Source: Fistulifera solaris
Taxonomy: Eukaryota > Bacillariophyta > Bacillariophyceae > Naviculales > Stauroneidaceae
NCBI GenBank assembly: GCA_030295235.1
Contig: AP026150.1
Location: 496,001 to 560,000 of the forward strand
DNA: 64,000 bases
Direction: 5' to 3'
Part shown: piece after piece, positions 18,696 through 28,919 of the stretch
Layout: every line of letters starts with the position of its first letter
How positions within the stretch are numbered: position 1 is the stretch's first letter
Made by a program: the position numbers and the translations under genes
Notes under the pieces: generated by a model
What the model saw: only the letters and a program-made list of their open reading frames with translations
Told to the model about the DNA's origin: nothing
Databases searched by the model: none

Positions 18696-19101
18696 TATGT
18701 TCGGTGTCAGGTCAGTTACCGATTACTATTTTCGCATTTGGTTTGTACTTGCTTGATTTAATACAAAGTAAGAAAGGAAAACAGCCGTGATGATTACTCC
18801 GTATGTGAACGTCAACGATGATACCAAGAATTAAAAAAATGGCCGACGATCGATCGCGCCGAGCTAGCAGGCAGGGTCGAGGCGTCAGGCGTCGTTCGTC
18901 GTCCGCTTTCTGCTGCTCTCAATGATGTCATCATTCAAACCAAAGTTGGAAATGACCCATGACTGGACCCACGATTACGTCCATGACCGACCAAATTCTA
19001 GGGTCTTCAACCAACTCAATCACTAGTGCGATCGCTTTTAGATAAAGATATTACTTCATGACTTTATTATGGATTACGAAAGATAAATAAACAAAACGAT
19101 T
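18696..19101. other. Intergenic interval
   Basis: Contains a TACTCCGTA site (18795) upstream of the IMPACT gene. Otherwise nothing recognised. Confidence 0.5.
18795..18803 (+). promoter_or_regulatory. TACTCCGTA element upstream of IMPACT gene
   Basis: Exact copy in GATTACTCCGTATG, 100 bp before the minus-strand start codon at 18695. Confidence 0.45.
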
Positions 19102-20069
19102 TTAAGGAAGTGGCATGTAAGGCGACGGCGATCCTTGTAATTCCGAGAGTCGCTTACGAATCAATAAATCCAGCAGCTGACTTTGGTTGTTGTTCATTCC
19201 AGGACGTCCTCCGAGACGGAGACCTACTTGTTGCTGCTGTGGGAGATTCAATAAACAAGCTTGTTGAAGACGTTGTTGGTGGGCTTGCTCACGTGCGAGT
19301 AGAGCAGCTCGCATCGAAATCTCTGCTGGATTTCGGAGCATCATGGCCGACACGAGAGCTGGGTGATGATTGGAAGTAGTCAGAAGTTGCTGTTGCGGAG
19401 TGAAGCGGTTCATGGGGAAATTTGGTATTGTACTAACGCCGGGAAGTGCCGTGAAGGTGGGCGTGACTTGCATCGGAGGTCGTGCCGAAGCCACATTTAC
19501 AGCCATTTGTCGTTTCTCCATCCGATTTGGTTGCTCCACTTTGCTTGTCGAAGGAGATTTGACCGCAAGACTCTTTGCTGCTTCCATGGCCGGATTCGTG
19601 TGTCGATTGCTTCCCGTGACGTAATGAAGGATTTGAGGTTTGCCCTTTTGAAAACACGGATGACTGAATACCAAGTCTTCGACGGCGCATTCTTGGCTAG
19701 TAATGATCTTTCGAAAACCGTATCGATAGAGCTTGCGCGTGAAACTGAAAAGCTTCGACCCTTGAAAGCAGTTGTCGAGAGTTTCGTTGAAGTTTTTGGG
19801 TCGAATTACGAACGATTCACCCTCCGGCAGCCACCAAATCGCGTGATCCGTACTGGGATCGTCGACGACTTCCATGAGCTTTTGGGGAAATGTCTTGGTG
19901 ATGACGAGACGATTGCTAATGAGAGGCGATGTTCCTGTTACGTAAAGAGACGGCAATAAAAGAAAGGCACCTGTGAGGACTTGTGTCAAAGCGCTCACAA
20001 CGTCAAGTAAACGGTAGAGCAATGCTCCGTACCTTCGTTTGATTTGTTTGTCGTAACAAGAGCATTCAT
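19102..20069 (-). CDS. Heat shock factor-type transcription factor, one intron
   Basis: Predicted 289-aa nuclear protein with an HSF-type DNA-binding domain at about residues 27-120: FPQKLMEVVDD, IWWLPEGESFVI, a variable linker and LFSFTRKLYRYGFRKI, the recognition helix region. HSF-type factors are strongly expanded in diatoms. No ATG precedes the domain in the main frame; a GT-AG intron (19935-20032, 98 nt) joins it to a short first exon (20033-20069) giving MNALVTTNKSN followed by EGTSPLISNRL, which I consider the true start. The C-terminus is Gln-rich (QQQQVGLRLGG) with no clear HR-A/B coiled coil. An upstream TACGGAGTA element lies 59 bp before the start. Confidence 0.85.
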
Positions 20070-20127
20070 GGTGTTGTTCGTTTCCGTGCGATTGTTGTCA
20101 GATAAATGGAAGATTCAAGCTAAATAA

Positions 20128-20136
20128 TACGGAGTA
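20128..20136. promoter_or_regulatory. TACGGAGTA element upstream of HSF gene
   Basis: Exact complement-strand copy within AATACGGAGTAATG, 59 bp upstream of the HSF start codon at 20069. Confidence 0.45.
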
Positions 20137-20906
20137 ATGATAATGTAATGGTGAGTCGTCTATTCAAGTCACTGAGATGATGATGTTTTACAAACGATCG
20201 AATCGAGGAGAGGCCGAACGTGCCTTGAGCAAACGAGGTTAACAAAGGCAAAACGCAGTACTCAAACAGTATCGTAATAGGTAATAATTGGACGAAGAAC
20301 TTTGTTTCACTTCGTTGCTCGGAAGAGAAATTGAAGAAAGAGTACTCTTGGAAAAGACTTGTCAGTTAAATTTTCCTACGTTGTTACAAAATAGCTTTTC
20401 AGAATGGCCTTGTGGTTCCATGAATACATATTAAATACTTTCCGGTCCATTGTGGATATTACACATTTACTCTTTGCTTTGAGTGTCCTGTGTCAACGCG
20501 AACCTCTCAATCGGAGTGACGTTTTTACATTGGCTTCTTAGATCTTCGATGTCATGTCTATTCCGAAAACGGGATGGCTCGTGCCAGCCGATGACGACTG
20601 AGCCGTTAAGTCGTTCGTGGATTGTCTTGCCTTTTATTATTTACGATTTCACATATATCATCGAAGTGTGGATGACCTTAAGGGAATATCCTAAGTATTA
20701 CCACCACAATCGAAAGATTAATAGGGCAGAAATAGCCACATACAAGTAGTCTTAAATCCGATTTAGGTAAAGCTAATAAGAACAAAAATTGAACCTGACT
20801 GGAATATGGCATATCCTATAAGACATGAGACATGAGAGAGTGAGACGTGAGACGTGCCGTGTGCCGTTTCCACGTTTCCCTTAGCCCGTCCACGTCCTAT
20901 TCCTAC

Positions 20907-21051
20907 ACACTAGGAGTCGGGACTGGCATTGTAGTTCAAACTGCTACCTTTGTAGCCTAGTGTCGGCACTACAATTGAGGAATGAATTAGGGAATAAAGG
21001 CAAACTATCAAAAGGCGGAAAGCGATTAGCTAGGGAGCATTTCCCTAATTC
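20907..21051. repeat. Nested and interleaved inverted repeats
   Basis: Perfect arms: ACACTAGG (20907-20914) with CCTAGTGT (20956-20963); ATTGTAGT (20928-20935) with ACTACAAT (20968-20975), interleaved as in a pseudoknot; and GAATTAGGGAA (20984-20994) with TTCCCTAATTC (21041-21051). No coding frame spans the block. Could be an RNA structure or a small decayed transposable element. Confidence 0.55.
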
Positions 21052-21433
21052 TTTAGCCTGCAAGCTTTAGCTGCTGACTCTAGGTGATTTCGTGAACCAC
21101 GGGATCATTGATCTTATCGCATCGAGCGTAAATCAATTCGCGAATATCAAAAGGCGCACAGCTTGTTCTCGTTTCTCTCAAGATACTATTATATTTTCCA
21201 TCCATGTCGCCGTCGTCCGACTCCTCCTCTAGACTATATTTACAAGAAAATGGAAGGTAGTTGAATGTTGTTGTATTCGGAGACCGCAATGAGGCTCGAG
21301 AGATGCTTGTGCTTCGGGTGATGAGCAACCTCGTGATCTCTGTGGACCGTTAAGAGTATAAGCAGCTATTTGGCGTTTTGCGTTGTTCGAAAACGCCGCA
21401 AATGATGAAAGCTATGTCAACAGATTCTCAAAT

Positions 21434-21842
21434 TGTGAAATAATCTCTTTGATGTAGTAGGGAAATGAATGCTATTGAAGTGGCCGAACGAGAAAATCAG
21501 ATGACCACAAAAATCGAACAACGTTGATGATGATTCGTGACCGTTGCAGTCGTGAAGAAAGGTCGCCTACACACTGGAACTCATATTAAAAATAATGATC
21601 CGAATATCGAAGGCTGCTGCATTGCAAGTGGATTTGGAGGTATTGAGAAGGAGATAACGATAAGTGAAGCTCAGAAAACATGTAGAACGAACGCTGGTTC
21701 GGTGAAAGCCTTGGAGAAAAACAGATACACATTGGACCATAGTAAACACAACCGACTCCTATGTTCAAGGTTTCTCGATTTAAATAAACAAGGATGCATT
21801 GCAAATGCTCGTTTACCAAATTGCACTGTGCCAACAACAAAT
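21434..21842 (+). repeat. Dispersed repeat, copy B
   Basis: Diverged match in direct orientation to 2504-2930. An 118-codon open frame (21537-21893) lies mostly inside it but is not kept in copy A, so it is probably not a gene. Confidence 0.7.
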
Positions 21843-22084
21843 GGAGCGGAAGATAATGGCATTTATTCGTGCACAACATCCATAAAACTGTGATACTATT
21901 AGCCGTAAAATTCTACGTGCTCGAGTACTAGCCATTCCTTACCCAGGTTTTCGGCGTTGATAATTAAAGGCAAGGAACTACCAGTATAACCTTATCACTA
22001 GTCACATTTGTATCACCCTCGATGCTAAAAGCAAAGATCATCCAAAGGAGTAACCACCATGTCAATGAATTTAAAATAAATTCA

Positions 22085-22093
22085 TACGGAGTA
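22085..22093 (+). promoter_or_regulatory. TACGGAGTA element near 312-aa gene start
   Basis: Exact copy 21 bp before the ATG at 22114, probably in the 5' UTR. Confidence 0.4.
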
Positions 22094-22113
22094 CAAGACA
22101 ACACATCGGACTC

Positions 22114-23052
22114 ATGAATGCGCTATCAAGGAATAATAAATCGTCCAAAACGGCATCTGTAATAAGCACTGTACTTGTACGGATAATATTCTTTGTAGGC
22201 ATCGTGCAAGTATCCTCCGCACGGCGATTCCCCAAAGTACATGGTGTTCCTTATGATTTCGATGACAACGAAACAACCGCACATGGCTGGGGAAGAGAAC
22301 TGACTTTGTTTGCTACAGAAGTAGACGCAGACGACCCTCCAACTGTCTGCAGCATGAGAGCCGGAAGTCGTTCTTTCAACAACGACGACACCTTTCCTTC
22401 TTTTCCGTTTCGTGAAAGCGGCCCTTCTCGATATTCGTCGTCTTCTTACAATCGCTCTCCCAAACGAAGTTTATTACAACCTCTGACGGACTGGTGGTCC
22501 GCCAATATCAGCCCTAGTGTCAAATCGTGGCCCAAAATTGTGTGTCGTGTCGAACCCACCACGACGCTCAAACTTCGCAAAACCTTTCGACCACTCGGTA
22601 CTATCATACGACTGGGAGCCAATTTCAATACACAATTACAAGTATGGCAATTTAAAAGTGACTGGGAAGATGCTATTATTGGAGGCAAATTGACACTGGC
22701 CGGACGGGAATTGCAATTGACGAAATCCTGGCAACTCAGTGTCGGAGCCGTCGAAGATTTAGTCACACGATTGCGTTTTCGCGCGGCGGTGGATTTGAGT
22801 ACATGGAAAGCGTATGCTCGCGTAGGATTTCGAACGGAACGCTTGAGTCCCATTAATATTATGGAGGGATTTACATTTCAGAAAGAAGTTCCGTTGGATG
22901 GACCAAGTGGTCACGTGAAGTTGCAAGTCAAGGCGAATTTCGCCTTGCCCGAACCCGAGATTGAATACTCGACCGAAACGCAGCGTTCTTTAATTGGTAT
23001 GGGGGACATTCAAGTCAGCATTGAAGAACTGAATCTATTGTTGGATTATTGA
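22114..23052 (+). CDS. Conserved-looking protein with signal peptide, unknown function
   Basis: Predicted 312-aa protein, intact. An N-terminal hydrophobic segment (residues 15-35, TVLVRIIFFVGIVQVSSA) ends in a plausible signal cleavage site, then a Ser/Asp-rich linker. The folded part starts near residue 120 (PLTDWWSANISPSVKSWPKIVCRVEPTTTLKLRKTF) and is rich in alternating hydrophobic strands with many Arg/Lys (LGANFNTQLQVWQFKSDWED, KLTLAGRELQLTKSWQLSVG), suggesting a beta-rich or barrel-like membrane-associated domain. I do not recognise the family with confidence; a plastid-targeted beta-rich protein of plant-type DUF families is possible. Convergent with the phosphatase gene. Confidence 0.65.
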   Translation: MNALSRNNKSSKTASVISTVLVRIIFFVGIVQVSSARRFPKVHGVPYDFDDNETTAHGWGRELTLFATEVDADDPPTVCSMRAGSRSFNNDDTFPSFPFRESGPSRYSSSSYNRSPKRSLLQPLTDWWSANISPSVKSWPKIVCRVEPTTTLKLRKTFRPLGTIIRLGANFNTQLQVWQFKSDWEDAIIGGKLTLAGRELQLTKSWQLSVGAVEDLVTRLRFRAAVDLSTWKAYARVGFRTERLSPINIMEGFTFQKEVPLDGPSGHVKLQVKANFALPEPEIEYSTETQRSLIGMGDIQVSIEELNLLLDY

Positions 23053-23137
23053 AAGATAGTACAAAAATATTTGAAAAAAATATTGTAGCACAACTAGATC
23101 ACACTAAGCAGGACGCGTAGAGTTTGTTCCAAGCTAG

Positions 23138-23988
23138 TCATCGGCTACGATAGCGCGCACACTTGTTCTTCCAAGCCTCTCTATGTTCCGCGTTGAAACC
23201 AATCGAATCCAAGTACCCATCGATCGAACCGTACCGGCAGTCCATCCAATCCAGTGTATCGATCATGGCCTGTGCCGGACTGCCACGAAACAAATTCCAG
23301 TCAATGTAATCATTATTGCTGTTTCCGGCGCGTATTTGTTGTCGATCGGGACCCAACAATTGTTCTGATAAAGAGTAGGCTTCGATGATTTCCTCCCGCG
23401 TGGCACCGGCACAATGTTGCAGCATCATACTGAGCAATCCGGTCCGATCTTTGCCTTTTGACAATGCACCAATACAGGACCTTTCGACTGCAAACAAATG
23501 TGCAAACCTTGATTGAACGCGGGACCCCCACTTTCCAACATACTCCGATACAACCCAAACAATCCTTGGGATTCCAGGTAACGAGCCGCCGCGCGATCCA
23601 AGGCACCCGCTTGAACGATCGTTTGGGCCGTGGCTGTGACGCGTGTCCACAGAGGCATGTACGAAATGGTGACATCCCAAAATTCGTCGACACTTTGTAA
23701 AATGGGCAAGTGGATGCGCGTCAATGTATGGCTGACTTGTAATTCATCATAGAACCATTGAGATCCTTCCGTGGCCTTGCTTTGACTCTTTTCCATTTCG
23801 TCTTGATTCCGTAAATCGAGTATTAATCCCGAACGCAACGAGTCATACAATATTTGCGCTTCGGTTTGTGATAATTCGTCGAGCGCCGCCGATCGAAAGA
23901 CATTGGGGGTGATGATGGGTCGAAAATTCCGCAACGTCGTGAAGGAAGACAATTCTAAAGCCAAAAACACAAAAAGGAATTGTATCAT
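23138..23988 (-). CDS. Tyrosine phosphatase (Y_phosphatase3-like), one frame break
   Basis: Predicted 283-aa protein tyrosine/lipid phosphatase of the bacterial-LpPTP-like (Y_phosphatase3) group, some members of which act on phosphoinositides. The N-terminal landmark is NFRPIITPNVFRSAALDELS followed by LILDLRNQDE. The active-site loop HCQKGKDRTG lies at about residues 174-183, but is split between two frames: one A must be restored at the AAAA run (plus TTTT 23456-23459). The Cys, both Lys and Arg of the P-loop are then all present, so the enzyme should be active. A short hydrophobic N-terminus (MIQFLFVFLALELS) resembles a signal or anchor. Divergent from the DHODH gene. Confidence 0.82.
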
Positions 23989-24424
23989 TGTGAGGATTCC
24001 AATAATGACTTAAAATAGGAACGGAATGCCTGGAAGGGTAAGATATTATGATGCGATTGTTGATGCGAAAGATGAGTGAAAAATAAAACGAACGACGCGC
24101 GAATGCCGATAGATCCTATACTGTACCTGGTACGAACGAATGACAGTAGACAGTAATCAATTACGGGACTGAAATTAATTTGAGGAGTGAGTCGTCGTCG
24201 GAAAAGCAAGACCCCCCAAAAAAGGGTATAACTAACGCTATCCTTGATAATGCAAAATAGTCAAATCCGTGTTATCCTCGCAACGGCAACGATCGCGCAA
24301 AAATCGAAAACGAACCGCACACAACAATTTAAACCGAATAATCTATCCTTCCTACCATAGTGATTACTACTATCTTCTTCTTTTCTATTCTTTCTTTCTT
24401 TACATCAAAACACACAAAACACCA
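23989..24424. other. Shared divergent promoter region
   Basis: 436 bp between the divergent phosphatase and DHODH genes; holds one TACCTGGTA element at 24124 and pyrimidine-rich tracts. No gene. Confidence 0.5.
24124..24132 (+). promoter_or_regulatory. TACCTGGTA element in divergent promoter
   Basis: Exact 9-mer in GTACCTGGTAC, 136 bp before the phosphatase start codon. Confidence 0.35.
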
Positions 24425-25819
24425 ATGATTCGTACGGCATTCTGGAGAACAGTGGTTCCAGCGGGTGTCGCAGTCGGCATTTTAGAAGTGACCACTCATT
24501 TGCCATCGCAAGGCCGTGCGGCTCCGATTTATCATACCGTCGCCGATGAATGGATCACTCCACTTATGAGACGTTTCTTAGATCCGGAAAGTACGTACGA
24601 GTATGCACATTCATGCGTGCATGTATGTATGTTGATAAATCGTTGCCTCTATGACATTCTCAGGAGTTGTTTTTCCTTTTTTTTTCATAGCGGCCCACGA
24701 AGTGCTTTGGAATTTGCGCGACGCGGATGGTCACCCAAACATCGGCCGTCGGCCCTAGAACAACAATTGCGTGTATCCTCGCAAGTGTTTGGGTTACAAT
24801 TTACCAATCCCATCGGTCTCGCGGCCGGATTCGATAAACACGGGACGGTCGTATCGCCCATGCTGGACCTCGGATTTGGCTTTGTCGAAATTGGGACCGT
24901 TACGCCACAACCACAACCAGGAAATCCCAAACCACGCATGTTCCGATTGACGGAAGATCGGGCACTCATCAATCGCTACGGATTCAATTCTGTCGGAGCC
25001 GAACAAGTGGCGGAAAATTTGGCAAAATCGATGCAGCCCAGCACAATGCACCAGGGTATTGTCGGAGTCAATGTCGGAAAAAACAAAACGACCGAACATG
25101 CGGTGGAAGATTATGTACAGGGCATTCGCATCTTGGGGCCGCTAGCGGATTATTTAGTCATTAATATTTCCAGTCCCAATACACCCGGATTGCGGGACTT
25201 GCAACACAAGGATGCCTTACAACCACTTTTGGAGGCCTGTTTGGCAGCACGTGATGCCCTCTCACGGCATGTGCCATTGTTGGTCAAATTGGCACCAGAT
25301 TTGAGTGATGACGAACTCTCACAACTGGCACAACTATGTCTGCAACTGCAGGTCGATGGACTCATTGTCAGTAACACTACAAACGTTCGTCCTGACGATT
25401 TATTGTCGTACCATCGTGGAGAATTGGGAGGCTTGTCCGGTGCACCTCTCAAGGACAAGAGCACACATTGCATTCGACAAGTGTATGCGGCCACGAATGG
25501 AGAACTACCCATCATTGGAGTTGGTGGCATTGAAAGTGGGAAGGATGTGTACGAAAAATTGTCCGCGGGGGCATCCCTGGTCCAGGTGTATTCACCACTG
25601 GTATACCATGGTCCGGGTCTGGTGTCGCGGTTGCGCCATGAATTGGCCGAACATATGTTACAAAATGGATACCGGGATATATCACAAGTCATTGGTCTCG
25701 ATCACGAGGAATTGCAATGGAAACGACGGTACGAGCGGTTGAAAGAACGACAAAAGATGACTCGTGGAGATGAAGAAGAAGATGCGGTAGTCGTAGTAGA
25801 AGAAGAAGAACAACAATAA
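24425..25819 (+). CDS. DHODH: Dihydroorotate dehydrogenase, class 2, one intron, one frame break
   Basis: Predicted 431-aa class 2 dihydroorotate dehydrogenase, the quinone-linked mitochondrial inner-membrane enzyme of pyrimidine synthesis. The N-terminal hydrophobic anchor (WRTVVPAGVAVGILEV) and quinone-site helix ending LDPETAHE are followed by NPIGLAAGFDKHG, GVNVGKNK, the catalytic-serine stretch NISSPNTPGLR, VSNTT and the FMN-binding GVGGIESGKD plus VQVYSPLVYHGPG. A 100-nt intron (24591-24690, GTACGT to TTTCATAG) interrupts LDPE and TAHE; right after it one base is missing near 24704 (GTGCT for GTGGCT) to regain VALEFARRGW. Without splicing the frame reads through a false 33-codon insert. 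The C-terminus is an acidic extension. Start at ATG 24425. Confidence 0.92.
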   Translation: MIRTAFWRTVVPAGVAVGILEVTTHLPSQGRAAPIYHTVADEWITPLMRRFLDPESTYEYAHSCVHVCMLINRCLYDILRSCFSFFFHSGPRSALEFARRGWSPKHRPSALEQQLRVSSQVFGLQFTNPIGLAAGFDKHGTVVSPMLDLGFGFVEIGTVTPQPQPGNPKPRMFRLTEDRALINRYGFNSVGAEQVAENLAKSMQPSTMHQGIVGVNVGKNKTTEHAVEDYVQGIRILGPLADYLVINISSPNTPGLRDLQHKDALQPLLEACLAARDALSRHVPLLVKLAPDLSDDELSQLAQLCLQLQVDGLIVSNTTNVRPDDLLSYHRGELGGLSGAPLKDKSTHCIRQVYAATNGELPIIGVGGIESGKDVYEKLSAGASLVQVYSPLVYHGPGLVSRLRHELAEHMLQNGYRDISQVIGLDHEELQWKRRYERLKERQKMTRGDEEEDAVVVVEEEEQQ

Positions 25820-27392
25820 TGATAAACCGTCATCAATCATTGAAAATGGTTGAACGATAGATTAGTAATTGGTTTTGCTCAAGGTCGTCGAGTCATAATT
25901 TTCTTTTGCATGCGGGGCTCTTAAGTCTTGAGTCCCACAACACTAGTCACGAATATATCTTGATTCGATTTTGTTTCCCGAGTTTCTCGTCGAGTGTTTT
26001 TCATCTGTTGGGCAGCTGTTGTTCGACCGACATTGAAATGTGAGAGTGAAGAGTAGAGTGACGTTTGTTCTTCTGACAGGTACCGGTGCTGTTGTCTGAG
26101 AATGTGACATTGTCTACACTTCTAGAGATACTCCACGTGTTTGAAGTCGAAGTGTTCTCTCTTCAATCTCCACTCTCGCACACACGGTGCACCGATGCTG
26201 AGTAACACTCTTGAATTCTTTTGGATCTTGAGAAACCAGAGCGCGACGCGAACACAAGAACAACAACATAAACGTGTCAATCGAAAAGGATCGAAACCAT
26301 AATCCGAATTTATTCAATTGATAAAACTTTGAGATCATTCCTGTAGAAAGAGGAATATTGTGAAAGGCAAGTTCGTGAAAACAACAAAGGAAAAGCTGCT
26401 GTTCGAACGACGAAAAGAACAGAATCTCACCGACCATTTTTGTTTTTCTCTACAGATGTGGCAGAAAGCAGCAAGTGTAATGGCGAACGGAGCCTTTTGC
26501 ACGTTCAGTTCGACAATAATATCGTGTGGCCTTGCCTGTGAAGTTGAAAAATGTGGCCACCGCCTCGTATACTGGTATTCCCCGCAAAAATACGCGACCG
26601 TCGAACAAGCGTACGGATTAACGACCGAACAATTACTGGCGGTTCGTGATCACCAAAGTTCAATCATGGCCACTTCTTCTTCATCATCATCAGCAGCAGC
26701 AGCAGCATCAAATATGGATTCGGGAATGCTACCAACGAGTATTTTGTTTGAAGCTTAATCTCTGGAGACGGAGGGTCGCCAAACGAAACGAACAATGAAA
26801 GTGCCGACGAAATTTGTGACGCCAATGACCTCTGTTCAGATCCTCGCCAAGGTAGAGAAGTTACTCTCCAAACGAAATCACCACACTTGTATCATGACTA
26901 TTAGTGAAAACGCTAAATTAATTATAGAGAAAAATAAATTACCACCTTGCTGAGTGCGATGGAGTCGAAAAACGTTTAGATGATCAGAAGTCTGTCCTTG
27001 CAAAAGCAAATATCAACAAAGATATTTCTCTTTCTACTACTGGTAGTATTATCGTTGCTGCAATCGTCTTCATTGTGGTTTGAGGGAGGAACGCCACAGA
27101 GAGCATTCTCTATTACATGTATTTGGACAAGGGACAAGGCTGGGATTACGTGATGTCAACGTATCTGTGTCCGTCCATCCGTCCGTGGGGTGAAATGTGC
27201 TTTACTATACTTTGTATACTACTACGGGGGTATATTGCATCAAAGTGTAGACGACCTTTTGCGCGACTGGATTCCTTACTCGTAGTCACGATTGCTTACG
27301 CCGCAAAATGACACCAAGCCAAAAAAACGGGCAAATGGCAACAAAGTAATTGCCAGGAAATATCTTTTGTTGCAAATCCCCAAAACTCACCC
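25820..27392. other. Gene-poor interval
   Basis: 1.6 kb. One weak frame (26458-26758, ATG after a TCTCTACAG acceptor-like site, about 100 codons with Ser/Ala runs) has no recognised domain; I do not call it a gene with confidence. Nothing else seen. Confidence 0.45.
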
Positions 27393-28032
27393 ATGAATGC
27401 TGCTTATCTTCAATTGATCATTCTAATTGTCTTGATTGTCGTGTTTCCAAGTCGTCGTGGGTCGTGTAGGTCTCGAGAAAGAAGCACAGCGACGATGGCA
27501 GCACGCATTGACCGGACAAGCACTCGTCGGATGCAGTTATTTTTTGGACGTTTGGATGTGCACTGTAGGCTTGGTTTTGGGTCTATTTGGTATTGCGTTT
27601 ATGAAATACATGTATCCGGTGGATTATCTAAGACTTTTCGGTCCGTTATTACGACCGCACGAACGTGAGCAGTTGCCAGGGGCTTTTTATTTTTTACTGG
27701 GCACATTGCTCGTCTTGTTTCTGGTTCCACTGGAGACAGCTCGCTACGCGGTGTTGTGTTTGTCGTATGCCGATCCGGCAGCGGCGTGGATTGGTCGAAC
27801 AATCCCTCTCCGTAAATTTCATGATAGTGCTTCAGTGGGAGGATGCTTGGCGTGTTTTGTTATCGCCTGTGTCATTGGTGCTGGCTTTCTTTCTTATAAT
27901 CAAGACGAAAATCATGTCGCGAGAATTCTGATTGGAGCGTTGGTATGTACAATAGCGGAAGCACTCCCTGTAGGAAACGACAATTTGATGATACCTTTGT
28001 TGACTGCCCTATCAGTGGAGTGGCTATTTTGA
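27393..28032 (+). CDS. CTP-dependent lipid kinase, dolichol/phytol kinase family (one frame break)
   Basis: Predicted 212-aa multi-pass membrane protein of the CTP transferase group (SEC59 dolichol kinase, DGK1, VTE5 phytol kinase). Features: an N-terminal helix (YLQLIILIVLIVVF), basic EKEAQRRWQH as in the family start, LLRPHEREQLPGAFYFLLGTLL, the active-site-like segment YADPAAAWIGR with SASVGGCLACFVI, and the end AEALPVGNDNLMIPLLTALS, matching the family's E-DDN-P motif. The first 17 codons are in another frame; dropping one T from TTT 27444-27446 joins them (or two bases are missing). Whether it acts on dolichol, phytol or diacylglycerol cannot be decided. Confidence 0.78.
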
Positions 28033-28324
28033 GAGACGATAAACGACTGAGTAGGAACGTGTATGTATGGCGTCTAAATGTGACTCGAGTGCAACTGGTG
28101 TCGGACGATTCGTAAGGATTTATTTGAATCTGAATACAGCAGGGTCCGATTGAAAATGAGGCTGTGGTGACTAGTGCTATTGTGATAATGGGAGGTCTAT
28201 CAGTGTACAGAATAGTGCCGCCACCGCAGTTCCTACATAATGATACCACGGAACCGTTTGTGTATTCAAGGGGGGCATCTTCGTCGGCTGTGCCGGATCC
28301 CCAGTTCACCACCGTAATCCTTTG

Positions 28325-28919
28325 ATGTACCATACGGTAGAGGAAGTACCTGAGGAAGTGAAGCACTGCTTGCCTCGTTCTATGTTCCCCCCGCGTGCGC
28401 AAGTGGCAGACGAAAGTGGTGTCGAACTGAATATGGCAACCATGGAAGGCATGCTTCACAATTGCTGTCGCATTTTACCGCAGCATTTGGACCGGGTGGA
28501 TTTATCTTGCGATTATTGAAAGCGTTTCTCCACGGTTTTTTGCCATTTGTTATCCAGGTGAACGAGGTGTGGAGTCGTCGATCTCGAAAACGCATCATGG
28601 TCGCATCTATCAGTGCTCCGATATTTCTTCGATTCAGGCGCTCGTTCAAGACGATTGGATAAGCGGGGAAGAAGTCTACTATAAAGGCTGGCCTACTTTG
28701 GAAGCGGCGCACCAGTGGCTAATGCAGCATTCGGCCTATGTCTTGGGCCGAAGTGAGCTGGCAGGTGGTTTACCTGACGGTGAGCTTTCCCTGAGCAGTA
28801 CACAAAACGTTGAAAGGGATCGCTCCAAAAGTGATCAGCGCACCCCAATCTTTACCCCTATGTTTTCCCCTCCGCATCCCGAACTTGTGCAAGAGTTCTT
28901 GGATTTCTTTGGTTTCTGA
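28325..28919 (+). pseudogene. Disrupted gene, possible RNase H1 N-terminal (viroplasmin-like) fold
   Basis: Two frames carry protein-like sequence. The first (28325-28519) starts at ATG and reads MYHTVEEVPEEVKHCLPRS. The second, open from about 28430 to 28919, reads FTIAVAFYRS, RFFAICYPGERGVESS, HHGRIYQCSD and then VYYKGWPTLEAAHQWL. The last segment resembles the small hybrid-binding domain found at RNase H1 N-termini (Ala-val near the start, K-F/W then TLEEA-xx-L), but the match is weak. No single ATG serves both parts, so this is either a gene with an indel or a decayed copy. Low confidence in function. Confidence 0.35.

Larger units (their letters stand above)
20070..22113. other. 2-kb gene-free interval
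   Basis: Contains two TACGGAGTA elements (20128, 22085), a structured inverted-repeat block (20907-21051) and dispersed repeat copy B (21434-21842). No convincing gene. Confidence 0.6.

Noticed and set aside
21537-21893. 118-codon open frame as a gene
   Set aside because: It lies mostly within the dispersed repeat and the frame is not kept in the other copy; no domain is recognisable.
24591-24690. In-frame 33-residue insert in DHODH as a protein-level insertion
   Set aside because: It begins GTACGT, ends in a T-rich tract with CATAG, and its removal restores the conserved LDPE-TAHE junction; it is an intron.
26114-26437. Minus-strand 107-codon frame
   Set aside because: Cys/Phe-rich, low-quality composition with no domain or conserved start context.
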